A DNA stretch of 64,000 nucleotides from Thermotogota bacterium (GCA_029551145.1 JAKPGA010000012.1:124001-188000); one strand, 5' to 3'. Positions 30,476 to 40,630 are shown, counted from the first letter of the stretch. Numbers and translations are program-made. Notes: generated by a model not told the origin, from the letters alone.

Positions 30476-32353
30476 CTGATTCGTGAGGATTTCGATGTTG
30501 CAGTTATAGGTGGTGGTCATGCCGGGGTGGAAGCTGCACTGGCAACCGCGAGACTTGGTTTCAGGACAATTCTTTTGACTTCCAATCTCGATAGAATTGC
30601 TTGGGCTCCCTGCAACCCGGCAATAGGAGGACCGGCAAAGGGTATTGTTGTAAGGGAGATAGACGCCCTTGGTGGCGAGATGGCTAAGGTAACCGACGCA
30701 ACGATGATAAATGTTAGAATCTTGAATACCAGCAAAGGTGCCTCAGTCAGGGCGCTTCGTGCTCAAATTGACAAAATAGCTTACAGCCAGGCCATGAAGA
30801 AATGCCTGGAAGAAACCCAGAATCTCTATCTGAAGCATTCCCAGGTATGTGATCTTGTTGTCGAGGATGGCAAAATCAAGGCAGTCGTAGATACTCTTGG
30901 GGTACGCTATGACGTGAAAGCTGCGATAATAACCACAGGAACTTTTCTCAATGGGAAAATATTCATAGGACGCAACGTATTTGAAGCGGGGAGATTGGGA
31001 GATTTTCCATCCAAAGGACTTTCAGAAGCGTTGTCAAGATCTGGGATCAGGCTCAGTAGGTTCAAAACAGGAACACCCGCAAGGATTCTTGGAAGGTCGA
31101 TAGATTTCACAAAAATGAGGCGGCAAGATACATCTGACGAGCCTTTATGTTTTTCTTACTTCAACGAACCAGTCATACTGCCAAAAGACTATCCTTGCTG
31201 GTTGACATATACAAATGAAAAAACACACGAGGTTATAAGGGAGAATCTTGCCTTCTCGCCTCTGTATGGAGATGTGAAATTGATTACGGGAAGAGGACCT
31301 CGTTATTGTCCATCAATAGAGGACAAAGTCGTGAAATTCCCCCAAAGAAACTCCCATCAGATCTTCGTTGAACCTGAAGGTAAGTCCACAACGGAATACT
31401 ATCTGAATGGTTTGAGTACCAGCTTGCCATATGATGTTCAGTTGCAGATCGTCAGATCCATCAGTGGCTTAGAGAATGCACAACTCACCAGACCAGCATA
31501 TGCAATTGAGTACGATTACATAGATCCAACTCAGTTGTTTCACACACTCGAGAGCAAGATTGTTGAAGGGTTGTTCTTTGCTGGTCAAATCAACGGTACA
31601 AGCGGATATGAAGAAGCCGCTGGTCAAGGTCTGTTAGCCGGTATAAATGCGGCCTTGAAGCTCAGAGGTGAGAACCAAGTTGTTTTGAGTCGCTCCGAGG
31701 CATACATTGGTGTCATGATAGATGATCTTGTGACCAAAGGCGTGGACGAGCCTTATAGACTACTGACTTCCCGCGCCGAGTACAGGCTCCTACTTCGCCA
31801 TGACAACGCGCATCTCAGACTGTCAAAAAGAGGTTATCAAGTTGGCTTGATTCCAAAATGGTTCTACGAAAAAGTCCTGGCACTCGAGTCGAAAACACAA
31901 GTTGAGATGGAACGATTAAGAACTTTGATCATTAGACCTACGGGGCAGATCAATGATTTGCTCGCCAGATTGGGAACCCAGCCATTGCACCAACCAGTGA
32001 AATTTGTTCAGCTTCTCAAAAGACCACAGATTAGTTATCTTCTAATAAGGATTCTCGATCCATACCCTATCACTGACCCAGAGGTTGTCGAACAAGTAGA
32101 ATTGAATGCGAAGTATGAGGATTACATTGAAAGAATGCTTAATGAAGTGAAATTGCTTCAGCATCTTGAAACGATCGGCATACCCCAGGATATCGACTAC
32201 AGGAAAATTGTCAACCTCTCCACCGAGGCAGCAGAAAAACTGTCTAAACTTAGACCATCAAACATTCTTGAAGTTTCAAACATACCGGGAGTGACACCGG
32301 CGGACATAAGTGCCATATTAGCCTACCTCAAATCATGTTCCCAGGCGGAATGA
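30476..32353 (+). CDS. mnmG: tRNA uridine-5-carboxymethylaminomethyl modification enzyme MnmG (GidA), CTG start
   Basis: 625 residues. The FAD-binding motif GGGHAG (12-17) opens the protein, followed by [49 protein letters not shown] and the C-terminal MnmE-binding domain. It modifies the wobble uridine of several tRNAs with MnmE. The first in-frame ATG, GTG or TTG (30527) comes after the FAD motif, and a stop sits at 30467-30469, so translation must begin at CTG 30476 or ATT 30479. CTG is favoured: it lies five bases after GAGGTGAT, the same spacing as trmFO. Confidence 0.93.
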   Translation: MIREDFDVAVIGGGHAGVEAALATARLGFRTILLTSNLDRIAWAPCNPAIGGPAKGIVVREIDALGGEMAKVTDATMINVRILNTSKGASVRALRAQIDKIAYSQAMKKCLEETQNLYLKHSQVCDLVVEDGKIKAVVDTLGVRYDVKAAIITTGTFLNGKIFIGRNVFEAGRLGDFPSKGLSEALSRSGIRLSRFKTGTPARILGRSIDFTKMRRQDTSDEPLCFSYFNEPVILPKDYPCWLTYTNEKTHEVIRENLAFSPLYGDVKLITGRGPRYCPSIEDKVVKFPQRNSHQIFVEPEGKSTTEYYLNGLSTSLPYDVQLQIVRSISGLENAQLTRPAYAIEYDYIDPTQLFHTLESKIVEGLFFAGQINGTSGYEEAAGQGLLAGINAALKLRGENQVVLSRSEAYIGVMIDDLVTKGVDEPYRLLTSRAEYRLLLRHDNAHLRLSKRGYQVGLIPKWFYEKVLALESKTQVEMERLRTLIIRPTGQINDLLARLGTQPLHQPVKFVQLLKRPQISYLLIRILDPYPITDPEVVEQVELNAKYEDYIERMLNEVKLLQHLETIGIPQDIDYRKIVNLSTEAAEKLSKLRPSNILEVSNIPGVTPADISAILAYLKSCSQAE

Positions 32354-32383
32354 TAGAATATCTGTAAAAGAGGCGAAGTAAAG

Positions 32384-34522
32384 ATGACAGACTCGACAGA
32401 GCTTGCCAAGCAGATACTATCTTTGACAGGAAAGTCTAACGAGAACGATGTGAAGTTGCTCGCAAGAGCTTACAACTTAGCTCGATATGCTCACGAGAAT
32501 TTTTATCGTGACTCCGGTGAACCTTTTATTGTTCATCCAGTGGAAGTGTGTAAGATACTTGCTCAGATGAATGTTGACATTCAAACGCTCGTTGCAGCGT
32601 TGTTACATGATGCAGTAGAAGATAGCGAAGGCAGGGTGAAAATCGAGGATATCGAAAAGGAATTTGGGAATCAAATTGCACGTATAGTCGATGGAGTTAC
32701 AAAGGTCAGTAAACTGAATGCACCTGTTGGTACGAGTGATTCTAAACTCAAATTGGAAACTATTCAGAAGATGTTGTTTGCCATGGCTGAAGATATAAGG
32801 GTCATCTTTGTAAAACTTGCAGATAGATTGCACAACATGAGAACAATAGAATTCGTCAAAGATGAACAAAAGAAACTGTACAAAGCCAGAGAGACTCTCG
32901 AAATCTACGCACCAATTGCACACAAAATGGGTATATACTCCGTCAAGTGGGAACTGGAAGACCTTGCTTTCAAGGTATTGAATAGAAATGAGTATAACAA
33001 GATAAAAAGCTTAGTGGCAGAGAAAAGGAAAGAAAGAGAGCAGAGAATAAAGGAATACGTTGAGATTCTTCAGAAAGCACTGCATGAGAATGATATAGAT
33101 GCTCAAATTGAAGGGCGTTTTAAACACTACTATGGTATCTGGCAGAAGTTGAAAGAAAAAGGTAAAAACTTCAATGAAATCTACGACTTGTTTGGGATTC
33201 GTGCTATTGTGAATGACATTCCAACGTGTTATAACGTTTTGGGCATTGTTCATAGTGTTTGGAAACCTTTGCCTGGAAGGATAAAAGATTATATTGCAGC
33301 TCCAAAATCAAACGGGTACAGATCCTTGCACACGACAGTTATAACGAGTTATGGTGAACCCCTCGAGATTCAAATTAGAGATAAAGAAATGCATGCCGAA
33401 GCAGAATATGGTTTGATTGCTCACTGGATCTATAAAGATGGGATCAACGTCAAGACAATGCAGAAATGGGTGAATCAACTCCTCGAATGGCGAAAAGAAC
33501 TTACAAGAGACCTGTCGGGCTTGGAAGAATTCAAAAAGGAACTTCAAATGGACGAGGTTTTTGTGTTCACGCCAAAAGGCGAAGTAAAGCATCTCCCGGC
33601 TGGTGCAACACCGATAGATTTCGCGTATGCCATTCACACGGATATTGGTCACAAATTCGTGGGTGCTAAGGTGAACGGTAAATTGGTACCTATCAACTAT
33701 CAACTGAGAAATGGTGACCTTGTCGAAATATTAGTTGGGAAAATCTCAAGACCGAGTCTTGATTGGCTCAAGTATGCCAAGTCGCCCCGCACCAAGGCGA
33801 AAATCAGGAAGTACTTTCGCGAACAATTGCAGACCGAGCTCATAGACAGAGGAATGGACGTTTTGAGGCGTATCAGCAAGCAGTTAGCCAAATCCATTAA
33901 AGAAATAATGGAATCCAATGTGATGAAGAAATATCTTCAAAATCAAGGGATATCAGAGGATGAATTCTACAGTCGTCTTGGGGAAGGCACAATTACCTAT
34001 GGTGAATTGATCGGCTTGCTCAACCCATTGACTGAGAAAAGTACAGCGAAGACCGAAGAAAAAAAGCAAAAACCAAGTAGCCCGTCTTCCACGATAGAAG
34101 TTTCCGGACTTAAGAACATAGAAATACACATGGGACGATGCTGTGGTCCGGTCCCTGGAGATGAAATCATAGGAGTGATTGGCAAGAGAGGACTGACGAT
34201 TCATAACCTTAATTGCCCAAATGTGAAACACGTTGAACCGGATAGAATCTTTGAAGCAAGATGGAACGGTGATCCACAAGGTAAATACGAGACAGCATTG
34301 AGAGTTACCATCAGAGAAAAGGCCGATGTTGGCCAGATCGTGCAATTACTCGAAAACAAGGGAATAATCGTTGTGAAGGCACTTTTTGCCAGCACTAAGC
34401 GAACTCATTCGGTGGTACTGCTGAGCTTGATTGTTAATAATCTAAAACAATTGGACGAAGCGAAAAGGTCTCTTGAGCTCGTAGAAAGTGTTATATCGGT
34501 TGAAAGGGGGAGACCAAGCTGA
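32384..34522 (+). CDS. bifunctional (p)ppGpp synthetase/hydrolase (RelA/SpoT family)
   Basis: 712 residues. The HD hydrolase domain is intact ([28 protein letters not shown]), followed by the synthetase domain ([22 protein letters not shown], read as 17-residue core around [25 protein letters not shown]), a TGS domain ([24 protein letters not shown] region, about 385-445) and a C-terminal ACT domain. With both sites present it probably both makes and degrades ppGpp. The ATG at 32384 has GAGGCGAAG upstream, and the stop overlaps the dtd start (CTGA). Confidence 0.95.
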   Translation: MTDSTELAKQILSLTGKSNENDVKLLARAYNLARYAHENFYRDSGEPFIVHPVEVCKILAQMNVDIQTLVAALLHDAVEDSEGRVKIEDIEKEFGNQIARIVDGVTKVSKLNAPVGTSDSKLKLETIQKMLFAMAEDIRVIFVKLADRLHNMRTIEFVKDEQKKLYKARETLEIYAPIAHKMGIYSVKWELEDLAFKVLNRNEYNKIKSLVAEKRKEREQRIKEYVEILQKALHENDIDAQIEGRFKHYYGIWQKLKEKGKNFNEIYDLFGIRAIVNDIPTCYNVLGIVHSVWKPLPGRIKDYIAAPKSNGYRSLHTTVITSYGEPLEIQIRDKEMHAEAEYGLIAHWIYKDGINVKTMQKWVNQLLEWRKELTRDLSGLEEFKKELQMDEVFVFTPKGEVKHLPAGATPIDFAYAIHTDIGHKFVGAKVNGKLVPINYQLRNGDLVEILVGKISRPSLDWLKYAKSPRTKAKIRKYFREQLQTELIDRGMDVLRRISKQLAKSIKEIMESNVMKKYLQNQGISEDEFYSRLGEGTITYGELIGLLNPLTEKSTAKTEEKKQKPSSPSSTIEVSGLKNIEIHMGRCCGPVPGDEIIGVIGKRGLTIHNLNCPNVKHVEPDRIFEARWNGDPQGKYETALRVTIREKADVGQIVQLLENKGIIVVKALFASTKRTHSVVLLSLIVNNLKQLDEAKRSLELVESVISVERGRPS

Positions 34523-34968
34523 GAGCTGTTGTACAACGAGTGCATCGTGCTAAAGTCTTTGTGAACAATGAAATTGTTGGCTCAATTGAAAGGGGCTTAT
34601 TGGTATTTCTCGGTGTGGGAAAGAACGATACACAAGCTGACGTTGAATGGATTTGCGACAAAATCGCGAACCTCAGGGTCTTCGAAGACAATGATGGTAA
34701 AATGAATCTGAGCGTTACGCAGGTGAGAGGAGAGATCTTAGTCATATCTCAGTTCACACTTTACGGAGATTGTCGACATGGAAGGAGACCGTCATTCAGT
34801 GATGCAGCTTCGCCTGATCTTGGCCAAGTATTTTATCGTTCATTTGTCGAAGTTATGAAAAGCAAGATCGAAAAGGTTTCTGAAGGGGTTTTCGGCGCAC
34901 ATATGGAGATTGAGGCTTTGAACGATGGGCCAGTAACTTTGTTGTTGGATAGTGAGAGGAGATTTTGA
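34519..34968 (+). CDS. dtd: D-aminoacyl-tRNA deacylase, CTG start
   Basis: 149 residues. The family N terminus (RAVVQRV) is present only if translation begins at CTG 34519; the next start codon (GTG 34540) would remove it. The active-site motifs SQFTLYGDC and [11 protein letters not shown] are clear. The enzyme releases D-amino acids (and glycine) wrongly attached to tRNA. The CTG overlaps the RelA/SpoT stop as CTGA and lies six bases after GGGGGAG (34506-34512). Its stop overlaps the queH ATG (TGATG). Confidence 0.93.
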   Translation: MRAVVQRVHRAKVFVNNEIVGSIERGLLVFLGVGKNDTQADVEWICDKIANLRVFEDNDGKMNLSVTQVRGEILVISQFTLYGDCRHGRRPSFSDAASPDLGQVFYRSFVEVMKSKIEKVSEGVFGAHMEIEALNDGPVTLLLDSERRF

Positions 34969-35549
34969 TGTTAGTACTTCTTCACGTCTGTTGTGCACCG
35001 GATGCAACAGTTGCTGTCGAAAGACTACATGAGGAAGGGTATGAACCCGTACTCTATTTCTGTAATCCAAATATACAACCCGAATCGGAATACATAAAGC
35101 GGCAGCAAGCGACTGTGCAGTTATCAAATCTCTGGAATCTACATCTAATCCTTGAGGAACCGGACATAGATTCATGGAACAAACAAATAAGAGGCCTTGA
35201 ATCTATGCCAGAGGGGTCACTTAGATGTGCTAAGTGCATCGAATTTCGATTGAGATTAACAGCTGAGTATGCAAAGAAGAATGGTTTTCAAATCTTCTCA
35301 ACTACGCTGACAACGAGTCCAAAAAAGAATGCAAAACTCATTTTCGAAATTGGCGAGAACATCGCCAGAGAGTACAAAATTGATTATCTGCACAGAGACT
35401 TCAAAAAGAAAAACGGTTTTTCAAGAAGTGTCCAGCTGAGCAGAAAATTAGGCTTGTATAGGCAAAACTACTGTGGGTGCATTTATTCGATTAGAACAGA
35501 TAGAGCAGAAGGTGTAAGACGTGAGAATATATGCAACAACAAAGGATAG
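34968..35549 (+). CDS. queH: epoxyqueuosine reductase QueH
   Basis: 193 residues. QueH-family cysteines are all present: the N-terminal CC pair (C8, C9 in HVCCAPDA), the CAKC motif and the late YCGC motif, with NPNIQPESEY in between. QueH carries out the last step of queuosine synthesis, reducing epoxyqueuosine in tRNA, with an Fe-S cluster. QueA, the preceding step, is encoded at 57786. The ATG at 34968 follows GAGAGGAG; a TTG one codon upstream is possible. Confidence 0.9.
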   Translation: MLVLLHVCCAPDATVAVERLHEEGYEPVLYFCNPNIQPESEYIKRQQATVQLSNLWNLHLILEEPDIDSWNKQIRGLESMPEGSLRCAKCIEFRLRLTAEYAKKNGFQIFSTTLTTSPKKNAKLIFEIGENIAREYKIDYLHRDFKKKNGFSRSVQLSRKLGLYRQNYCGCIYSIRTDRAEGVRRENICNNKG

Positions 35550-36318
35550 ATTGATCAGAGATGATTTTGAAATGAAAGATATCTTGTCAAAATATGTGCA
35601 GCTTGTTCTGGAGTCGCAAGTACCTGTTTCATTGAACTTGGATAACAGACCCATACTGCTGAGTTACGTTGAAACTCTCTTGGGCCCGACCGTTGTTGGG
35701 TTTGTTGATCAAGAAACATCATTAGAGTTAGTCCAAGTGTACCTAAATAACATACTCTTGCAATCACATACTTACCCATCGTTTATGATTGAACTGGCAA
35801 GTTCGGTTGAAAAATGGAAGGGCAAGATCGTTGCTGGTTTACTCTCAGCACAAGAGGATGCGATTAGACTTAATTGCAGGACAAAATTGGGCACGATCGC
35901 ATCGCAGATTATTAATATTGGCAGCAAAGATCTGTACATCTTTCCAGCAGAACACATTTACATTCACACGGATGCGAAACTTGCGATGTCAGACAGTTCC
36001 TCAAAAGCCCTCGATGCTATAAGAAAGGCATTCGTCGTTGATAGATATGCTGATTTCAAAGGGTTATGTAGTTACAGGAATTTGCAGGATGCAGAGCTTT
36101 GCGTAAAACTTGATGAAGAGGATGTGAGCTTGATTCATGCAAGAGTCGTGTCTCAAGACCTTAAAGAATTCGCTGAAAGAACGGGGCTGGCATTGGACGA
36201 AGCATACAAGGTTGAAAGATCACTCGAGGAGAAATACTGGCTCTTCTTCAACATTGGTATTGAATGTTATTTATATGCGATAGGATTGAAGAATAGACAA
36301 GGGAAGGTGCAGGAATGA
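35521..36318 (+). CDS. unknown protein upstream of an RsbW-like ATPase
   Basis: 265 residues, soluble, no signal peptide or membrane segment. I do not recognise the family and see no catalytic motif; the C-terminal third (DLKEFAERTGLALDEAYKVERSLEEKYW) looks helical. It starts at GTG 35521 inside queH (overlap 29 bases) and its stop overlaps the RsbW-like gene (ATGA), so it is probably translated together with that protein and may be its partner. Confidence 0.7.
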   Translation: MRIYATTKDRLIRDDFEMKDILSKYVQLVLESQVPVSLNLDNRPILLSYVETLLGPTVVGFVDQETSLELVQVYLNNILLQSHTYPSFMIELASSVEKWKGKIVAGLLSAQEDAIRLNCRTKLGTIASQIINIGSKDLYIFPAEHIYIHTDAKLAMSDSSSKALDAIRKAFVVDRYADFKGLCSYRNLQDAELCVKLDEEDVSLIHARVVSQDLKEFAERTGLALDEAYKVERSLEEKYWLFFNIGIECYLYAIGLKNRQGKVQE

Positions 36319-36746
36319 ACGAGATTGTTACCATATCGTTCTCTTCAAAATCAATCAACACAAGACTCGCACGAGCGGTCATAAGATCTTTTCTTACACA
36401 TAGGGGTGTTCTGGAAGAAGAAATATGGGATACCGAGCTTGGAACCAATGAAGCTTTGACCAACATAATGCGTCATACATACAAGAACGATGAAACTAAG
36501 TATATTACGATGACACTCATTTGGGACATACATCCAAAAAAACTTCAGATCTTGCTGAGAGATTTTGGCAATCCTGTTGACCCAGCTGTTATTGTTCCAA
36601 AGGCTCTGATACCCGATAAAGAAGGCGGTTTTGGTTTGTATATAATACACAGGATTTTTGAGCAAGTTCAGCTGACAAACCTACCAAACGGTAACCTTCT
36701 CAGGCTGGTTAAGGTCTTCACTGTACCGGTGGGTGATAACCACTGA
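36315..36746 (+). CDS. RsbW/SpoIIAB-like serine kinase or anti-sigma factor
   Basis: 143 residues of the GHKL ATPase fold. The N box is GTNEALTNIMRHTY, the G1 box LLRDFGNPVDP, and the G2 box GGFGLYIIH, closely following the RsbW pattern. Such proteins bind a sigma factor or phosphorylate an anti-anti-sigma protein. No anti-anti-sigma (STAS) protein or sigma factor is adjacent, so the target is unknown. Its TGA overlaps the trmFO CTG start. Confidence 0.85.
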   Translation: MNEIVTISFSSKSINTRLARAVIRSFLTHRGVLEEEIWDTELGTNEALTNIMRHTYKNDETKYITMTLIWDIHPKKLQILLRDFGNPVDPAVIVPKALIPDKEGGFGLYIIHRIFEQVQLTNLPNGNLLRLVKVFTVPVGDNH

Positions 36747-38044
36747 AAGTCCATATCGTTGGCGGAGGTTTGGCTGGATCGGAAATAGCCTTTCAGCTAG
36801 CCAAGCTGGGCGTTGAAGTCACGATTCATGAAATGAGGCCAGTCAAAATGACACCTGTGCATAAAACAGGCTTGCTGGCTGAGCTTGTTTGTAGCAATTC
36901 GCTTAAGTCAGTTGACATCCACAACGCTTCGGGACTGCTCAAGAAAGAAATGGAGTTGTTTGACTCACTCACTCTGAAAGCAGCTTATTCTTCACGTGTA
37001 CCTGCTGGAAAAGCTCTCGCAGTGGACCGTGAACGATTTTCCCAGTTCATCACTCGAACAATTAAAGAATATGGTGTTGAGGTTGTCAACGAAGAAATAA
37101 CACAGATCCCGGAAGATACACAGGATATATGGATAATAGCCACGGGACCGGCTACAAGTGATGGACTTTGTGATTGGCTTGAGAGGATCATTGGTCAGCA
37201 TCTCTACTTTTTCGACGCGGTGGCACCGATAATCAGCGCTGACAGTATCGATTACTCAATTGCTTTTGTTGCTGATCGCTATGGTGTGGGAACAGAAGAC
37301 TACCTGAACTGTCCTATGAATTCAGAACAGTACGAGAAATTCTATGAAGCTTTGATAGCTGCAGATGTCATACCAGTTGAGGATTTTGACAGAAATTTAT
37401 TGTTTGAAAGATGCAAACCCATAGAGGAGATCGCAAGGAGTGGGAAAATGTCCCTGCTCTTTGGACCACTGAGGCCAGTGGGCTTGGTTGATCCACGAAC
37501 AGGAAAACAACCTTATGCAGTTGTTCAATTGCGTAAGGATACTATGGATGGAACGTTGTACAATATAGTAGGATTTCAAACACGATTAAAGTGGAATGAG
37601 CAGAGGCGAATTGTTAGATTAATACCCGGATTACAAAATGCCGAAATTGTGCGGTATGGCGTGATGCATAGAAACATCTATATCAATTCCAGAAGGGTTT
37701 TAGATCCATATATGAGACTGAAAATAAACAACAGACTCTTTTTCTCAGGTCAGATAACAGGAGTGGAAGGTTACTTGGAATCGGCAGCCAGCGGGCTATA
37801 TGTGTCATTAAATGTTCATAGGATTCTCAATAATCTGTGCCCAGTAGTCTTACCGAAAACTACAGTCATGGGTGCTCTGTTTGATTATATCAGCCAAGGG
37901 ACCGGCACGAATTTTCAGCCAATGTATGCTAACTACGGGTTATTGAAAAATTTCAAACAGCCTCGAGAAGAAATAGCGCAAAGAGCTCTTGAGGATCTGA
38001 ATCATTTCTTGAAACAGGTGGGGCTAAACAAAGGGGGATCCTAA
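36743..38044 (+). CDS. trmFO: methylenetetrahydrofolate-dependent tRNA U54 methyltransferase TrmFO, CTG start
   Basis: 433 residues. The FAD motif is GGGLAGSE (7-14), followed by HEMRP, LVCSNSLKS and the C-terminal GQITGVEGYLESAASG. TrmFO makes 5-methyluridine at tRNA position 54 using folate and FAD. In frame, TAA at 36737-36739 is followed by CCA then CTG AAA; no ATG, GTG or TTG occurs before the FAD motif, so CTG 36743 is the only reasonable start. It overlaps the upstream stop as CTGA and lies five bases after GGGTGAT. Confidence 0.95.
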   Translation: MKVHIVGGGLAGSEIAFQLAKLGVEVTIHEMRPVKMTPVHKTGLLAELVCSNSLKSVDIHNASGLLKKEMELFDSLTLKAAYSSRVPAGKALAVDRERFSQFITRTIKEYGVEVVNEEITQIPEDTQDIWIIATGPATSDGLCDWLERIIGQHLYFFDAVAPIISADSIDYSIAFVADRYGVGTEDYLNCPMNSEQYEKFYEALIAADVIPVEDFDRNLLFERCKPIEEIARSGKMSLLFGPLRPVGLVDPRTGKQPYAVVQLRKDTMDGTLYNIVGFQTRLKWNEQRRIVRLIPGLQNAEIVRYGVMHRNIYINSRRVLDPYMRLKINNRLFFSGQITGVEGYLESAASGLYVSLNVHRILNNLCPVVLPKTTVMGALFDYISQGTGTNFQPMYANYGLLKNFKQPREEIAQRALEDLNHFLKQVGLNKGGS

Positions 38045-39444
38045 TGAAAGCGCAGCTGAAGGTTTCACCCAATGGCCTTGAGGCTTACGTAACTGTCTCG
38101 GCGGAGGAAAATGAAGAGATAACAAAAGACCAGATAATCTCACATCTTCAATCAAGTGGTGTGGTGTATGGAATTCTTGAAGAGGCTATAGAAGATTTGG
38201 TGAAAAGAAAGACCTTCAATGTGCCGGTTCTTGTCGCTTTGGGCAAAGAGCCGGTTAATGGTGAAGATGGACAAATCGTCATGATCCAACCAGAAAGACG
38301 TGAGGAATCGGAACAAATCAAGGACAAGATAGATTTGAGGGAACTTCCCAGCCGAACAAGACAAATAGTGAAAGCGGGTCAGGAGATTGCCGAGATAATC
38401 CCGCCCACCCCAGGTGTAGAAGGTCGAAACGTCTTTGGCAGGTCTTTGAACCCAAAGCCAGGAAAGCCAGCTCAGCTTAAACTTGGTAAGAATGTGAAGC
38501 TTTCTGAAGACGGCAAGAGAATAATAGCGCAAGCCGACGGTATTCTTGTTGCAAGAACAGATGGTTCCATAGATGTGAACGAAATACTCACCATAAAAGG
38601 TGATGTTGACTATGCAACTGGAAACATCGATTTTCCTGGGGAAGTTCAGGTCTCTGGAGACGTGAAGCCTGGTTTCACCGTTAAAGCCAAAGGCAACATC
38701 ACAGTCAACGGCGTTGTGGAAGCGGCTACTGTGATTTCCTTTGAAGGCTCAATTAGTGCCTTAGGCATAAAAGGAAGGGAAAAGGGCATCGTTAAAGCAA
38801 AGGATGATGTCATCGCTAAATTCATGGAGAACGCCATTGTTGAGGCAGGAAGAAGTGTAATTGTGAATGGCCCAATAACAAATTCGCAGATCCGTGCTGG
38901 CATAGAAGTCAAAGCAACAGGAAATAAAGGAATAATAGCAGGTGGATCCATAATAGCTGGATTTACTGTCGAAGCAGAGGAGATAGGTTCACCGCTTGGC
39001 ATAAGAACATCGATTGAGATAGGTTCCGATCCTCAAGTCCGTGATCAGATCAAGCTGTTGCGAGGAAAGTTGGAACTTGACAGAGAAAACCTTTCGAAAC
39101 TGGTCAACATCTACAGAACTCTCAAGGCAATGATGGAGAAGAATCAAGGTCAGCTTCCACCAGACAAAATGGAAGTTTACAGGAAAGTAGGCCAGACTAT
39201 GATAAATCTTCGGAATACTATTGAGATAAACGAAAAGCAGTTGCAAGAAATTGAATCCGAGATAAGAGAGCGATTCAGCCGTGCGAAGGTCGTTGCCAGA
39301 AAGACTTTGCATCCAGGTGTTGAAGTGACTATCTTTGAGAAAAGATTCTATTCTGACAGAAGCCTCGAAAGAGTGGTTGTCCTGATAGAAAACCAAGAAA
39401 TCAGGCTTGGGGGTTACTCGGGTGATACTCAAAGCAATACCTGA
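38044..39444 (+). CDS. FapA (DUF342) family protein
   Basis: 466 residues. An N-terminal region precedes a long right-handed beta-helix-like middle (about 165-330) with repeating V/I-x-V patterns such as GDVKPGFTVKAKGNITVNG, then a helical coiled-coil end (about 330-430). DUF342/FapA proteins occur widely in bacteria, sometimes near motility or surface genes; the function is not settled. The ATG overlaps the trmFO stop (TAATG) with GGGGGATC upstream. Confidence 0.85.
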   Translation: MKAQLKVSPNGLEAYVTVSAEENEEITKDQIISHLQSSGVVYGILEEAIEDLVKRKTFNVPVLVALGKEPVNGEDGQIVMIQPERREESEQIKDKIDLRELPSRTRQIVKAGQEIAEIIPPTPGVEGRNVFGRSLNPKPGKPAQLKLGKNVKLSEDGKRIIAQADGILVARTDGSIDVNEILTIKGDVDYATGNIDFPGEVQVSGDVKPGFTVKAKGNITVNGVVEAATVISFEGSISALGIKGREKGIVKAKDDVIAKFMENAIVEAGRSVIVNGPITNSQIRAGIEVKATGNKGIIAGGSIIAGFTVEAEEIGSPLGIRTSIEIGSDPQVRDQIKLLRGKLELDRENLSKLVNIYRTLKAMMEKNQGQLPPDKMEVYRKVGQTMINLRNTIEINEKQLQEIESEIRERFSRAKVVARKTLHPGVEVTIFEKRFYSDRSLERVVVLIENQEIRLGGYSGDTQSNT

Positions 39445-40297
39445 ACCAAGAGAGATGATATGGGGGAACATCATACTGAACAATCTGTTTGGCTTTAATT
39501 CCCAAAATCCTATCGGTGAGGTATGGCTTTTGTCAGATCACCCGCTGATATCTACGAAGTTGCAAACGCCTTCTGGTGAGAGTTTCGATCTTCGATCACT
39601 CCTCAAATTGTTTGGCCTGAAACTTCCCAGATTTCCAATTCTGATAAAACTAATCGCTTCTGAACAATGGCTTTCTGTTCAAATTCACCCAGACGACCAA
39701 CTGGCCCAGAGAATCGAGAATGAGCCGTGGGGAAAGAATGAGTGCTGGTTTTTCTTAAAAGATAGCACAATAGCTCTGCCGAGTTTGAACTTGGACCTTA
39801 AGGAAAGCCTCTTGAACGATTCTCTTACGAGGGATATGAATATATTGCATCCTCGAGCCGGAGATCTTGTTTACGTTCCAGCAGGAGTCTTGCATGCAAT
39901 AGGTCCAGGGTCACTTCTCATAGAAGTACAGCAGTCATCTGATTTGACCTATAGAGTCCACGATTGGGGCAGGAATAGGGAACTGCATATTCAAAAAGCT
40001 ATTGAAGCATTTAGGAAAATCAATCCCGATGATTTAGTTGTGAGGTCTTTGGATAATTTTGCGTGTAGCTATTTTGAAATCTACAGATGCTACGATGACA
40101 CTTATATTCGTCCTAATTCGATTGTTGTGATGCTAACGGACGGTTTGATAAACGATATGAGAGCAAATCAATACGGGACCTACTTGCTGTTGGGCAAACA
40201 ATTTTTCCATCTAAAAGGTGATGCGTTGGTAATAAAACTCGCTGACGGCTGGTATCAGTTACAAAAAGCTATCGCTGGCCAAGCCAGCGATAGTTGA
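39422..40297 (+). CDS. manA: class I mannose-6-phosphate isomerase
   Basis: 291 residues, type I phosphomannose isomerase. Zinc-ligand motifs are SVQIHPDDQ (Gln and His), VYVPAGVLHAIGPG (His) and LIEVQQSSDLTYRVHDWGR (Glu, with the substrate Arg region). It interconverts mannose-6-phosphate and fructose-6-phosphate. The GTG at 39422 follows GGGGG at 39409-39413; the first TTG at 39407 lies at that site. It overlaps the FapA gene by 23 bases. A hairpin is built into its last codons. Confidence 0.88.
   Translation: MILKAIPEPREMIWGNIILNNLFGFNSQNPIGEVWLLSDHPLISTKLQTPSGESFDLRSLLKLFGLKLPRFPILIKLIASEQWLSVQIHPDDQLAQRIENEPWGKNECWFFLKDSTIALPSLNLDLKESLLNDSLTRDMNILHPRAGDLVYVPAGVLHAIGPGSLLIEVQQSSDLTYRVHDWGRNRELHIQKAIEAFRKINPDDLVVRSLDNFACSYFEIYRCYDDTYIRPNSIVVMLTDGLINDMRANQYGTYLLLGKQFFHLKGDALVIKLADGWYQLQKAIAGQASDS
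40263..40293 (-). terminator. rho-independent terminator for acpP, inside the 3' end of manA
   Basis: Perfect 11-bp inverted repeat CTATCGCTGGC (40269-40279) and GCCAGCGATAG (40283-40293) with a three-base loop CAA. On the minus strand it is followed by CTTTTT, a clear U tract, so it ends acpP transcription. On the plus strand only a weak T-rich stretch follows, so it may also slow manA transcription. Confidence 0.85.
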
Positions 40298-40301
40298 GTT
40301 G

Positions 40302-40598
40302 TTATTCTTCGTCGATTTCTTCCTCTTTTTCTTCCTTCTCTTCTTTGCTTTCTTCGGATTCAAGACTCGCGTACAGGATTTTGAAGATGTCTCTGATAGT
40401 TCTTATTTTCTCCAACTTTTCATCTGGTATGGAGACTCCAAACTCATCTTCGAAGGCCATAACAAGATCGACAAGATCCAGAGAGTCCGCATCCAGATCA
40501 TCGATCAAATCGGCATCTTCGGTGACTTCATCGATATCAGCACCCAGTTTTTCAGCGACTAATTCTTTGATTCTCTCCATAAGTTCGTCCTTGTTCAT
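40302..40598 (-). CDS. acpP: acyl carrier protein with an acidic C-terminal tail
   Basis: 98 residues. The phosphopantetheine attachment site is Ser39 in DADSLDL, within the conserved ACP fold (about 1-78). It carries acyl chains in fatty acid synthesis. Residues 79-98 form an extra tail composed almost only of Glu, Lys, Ser and Asp, absent from ordinary ACPs of about 77-80 residues. It is transcribed alone, from its own promoter to a strong terminator. GGAGGGAAAGAC precedes the ATG. Confidence 0.95.
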   Translation of the reverse strand: MNKDELMERIKELVAEKLGADIDEVTEDADLIDDLDADSLDLVDLVMAFEDEFGVSIPDEKLEKIRTIRDIFKILYASLESEESKEEKEEKEEEIDEE

Positions 40599-40630
40599 GT
40601 CTTTCCCTCCTAATGATTTTGAATCGCTAT

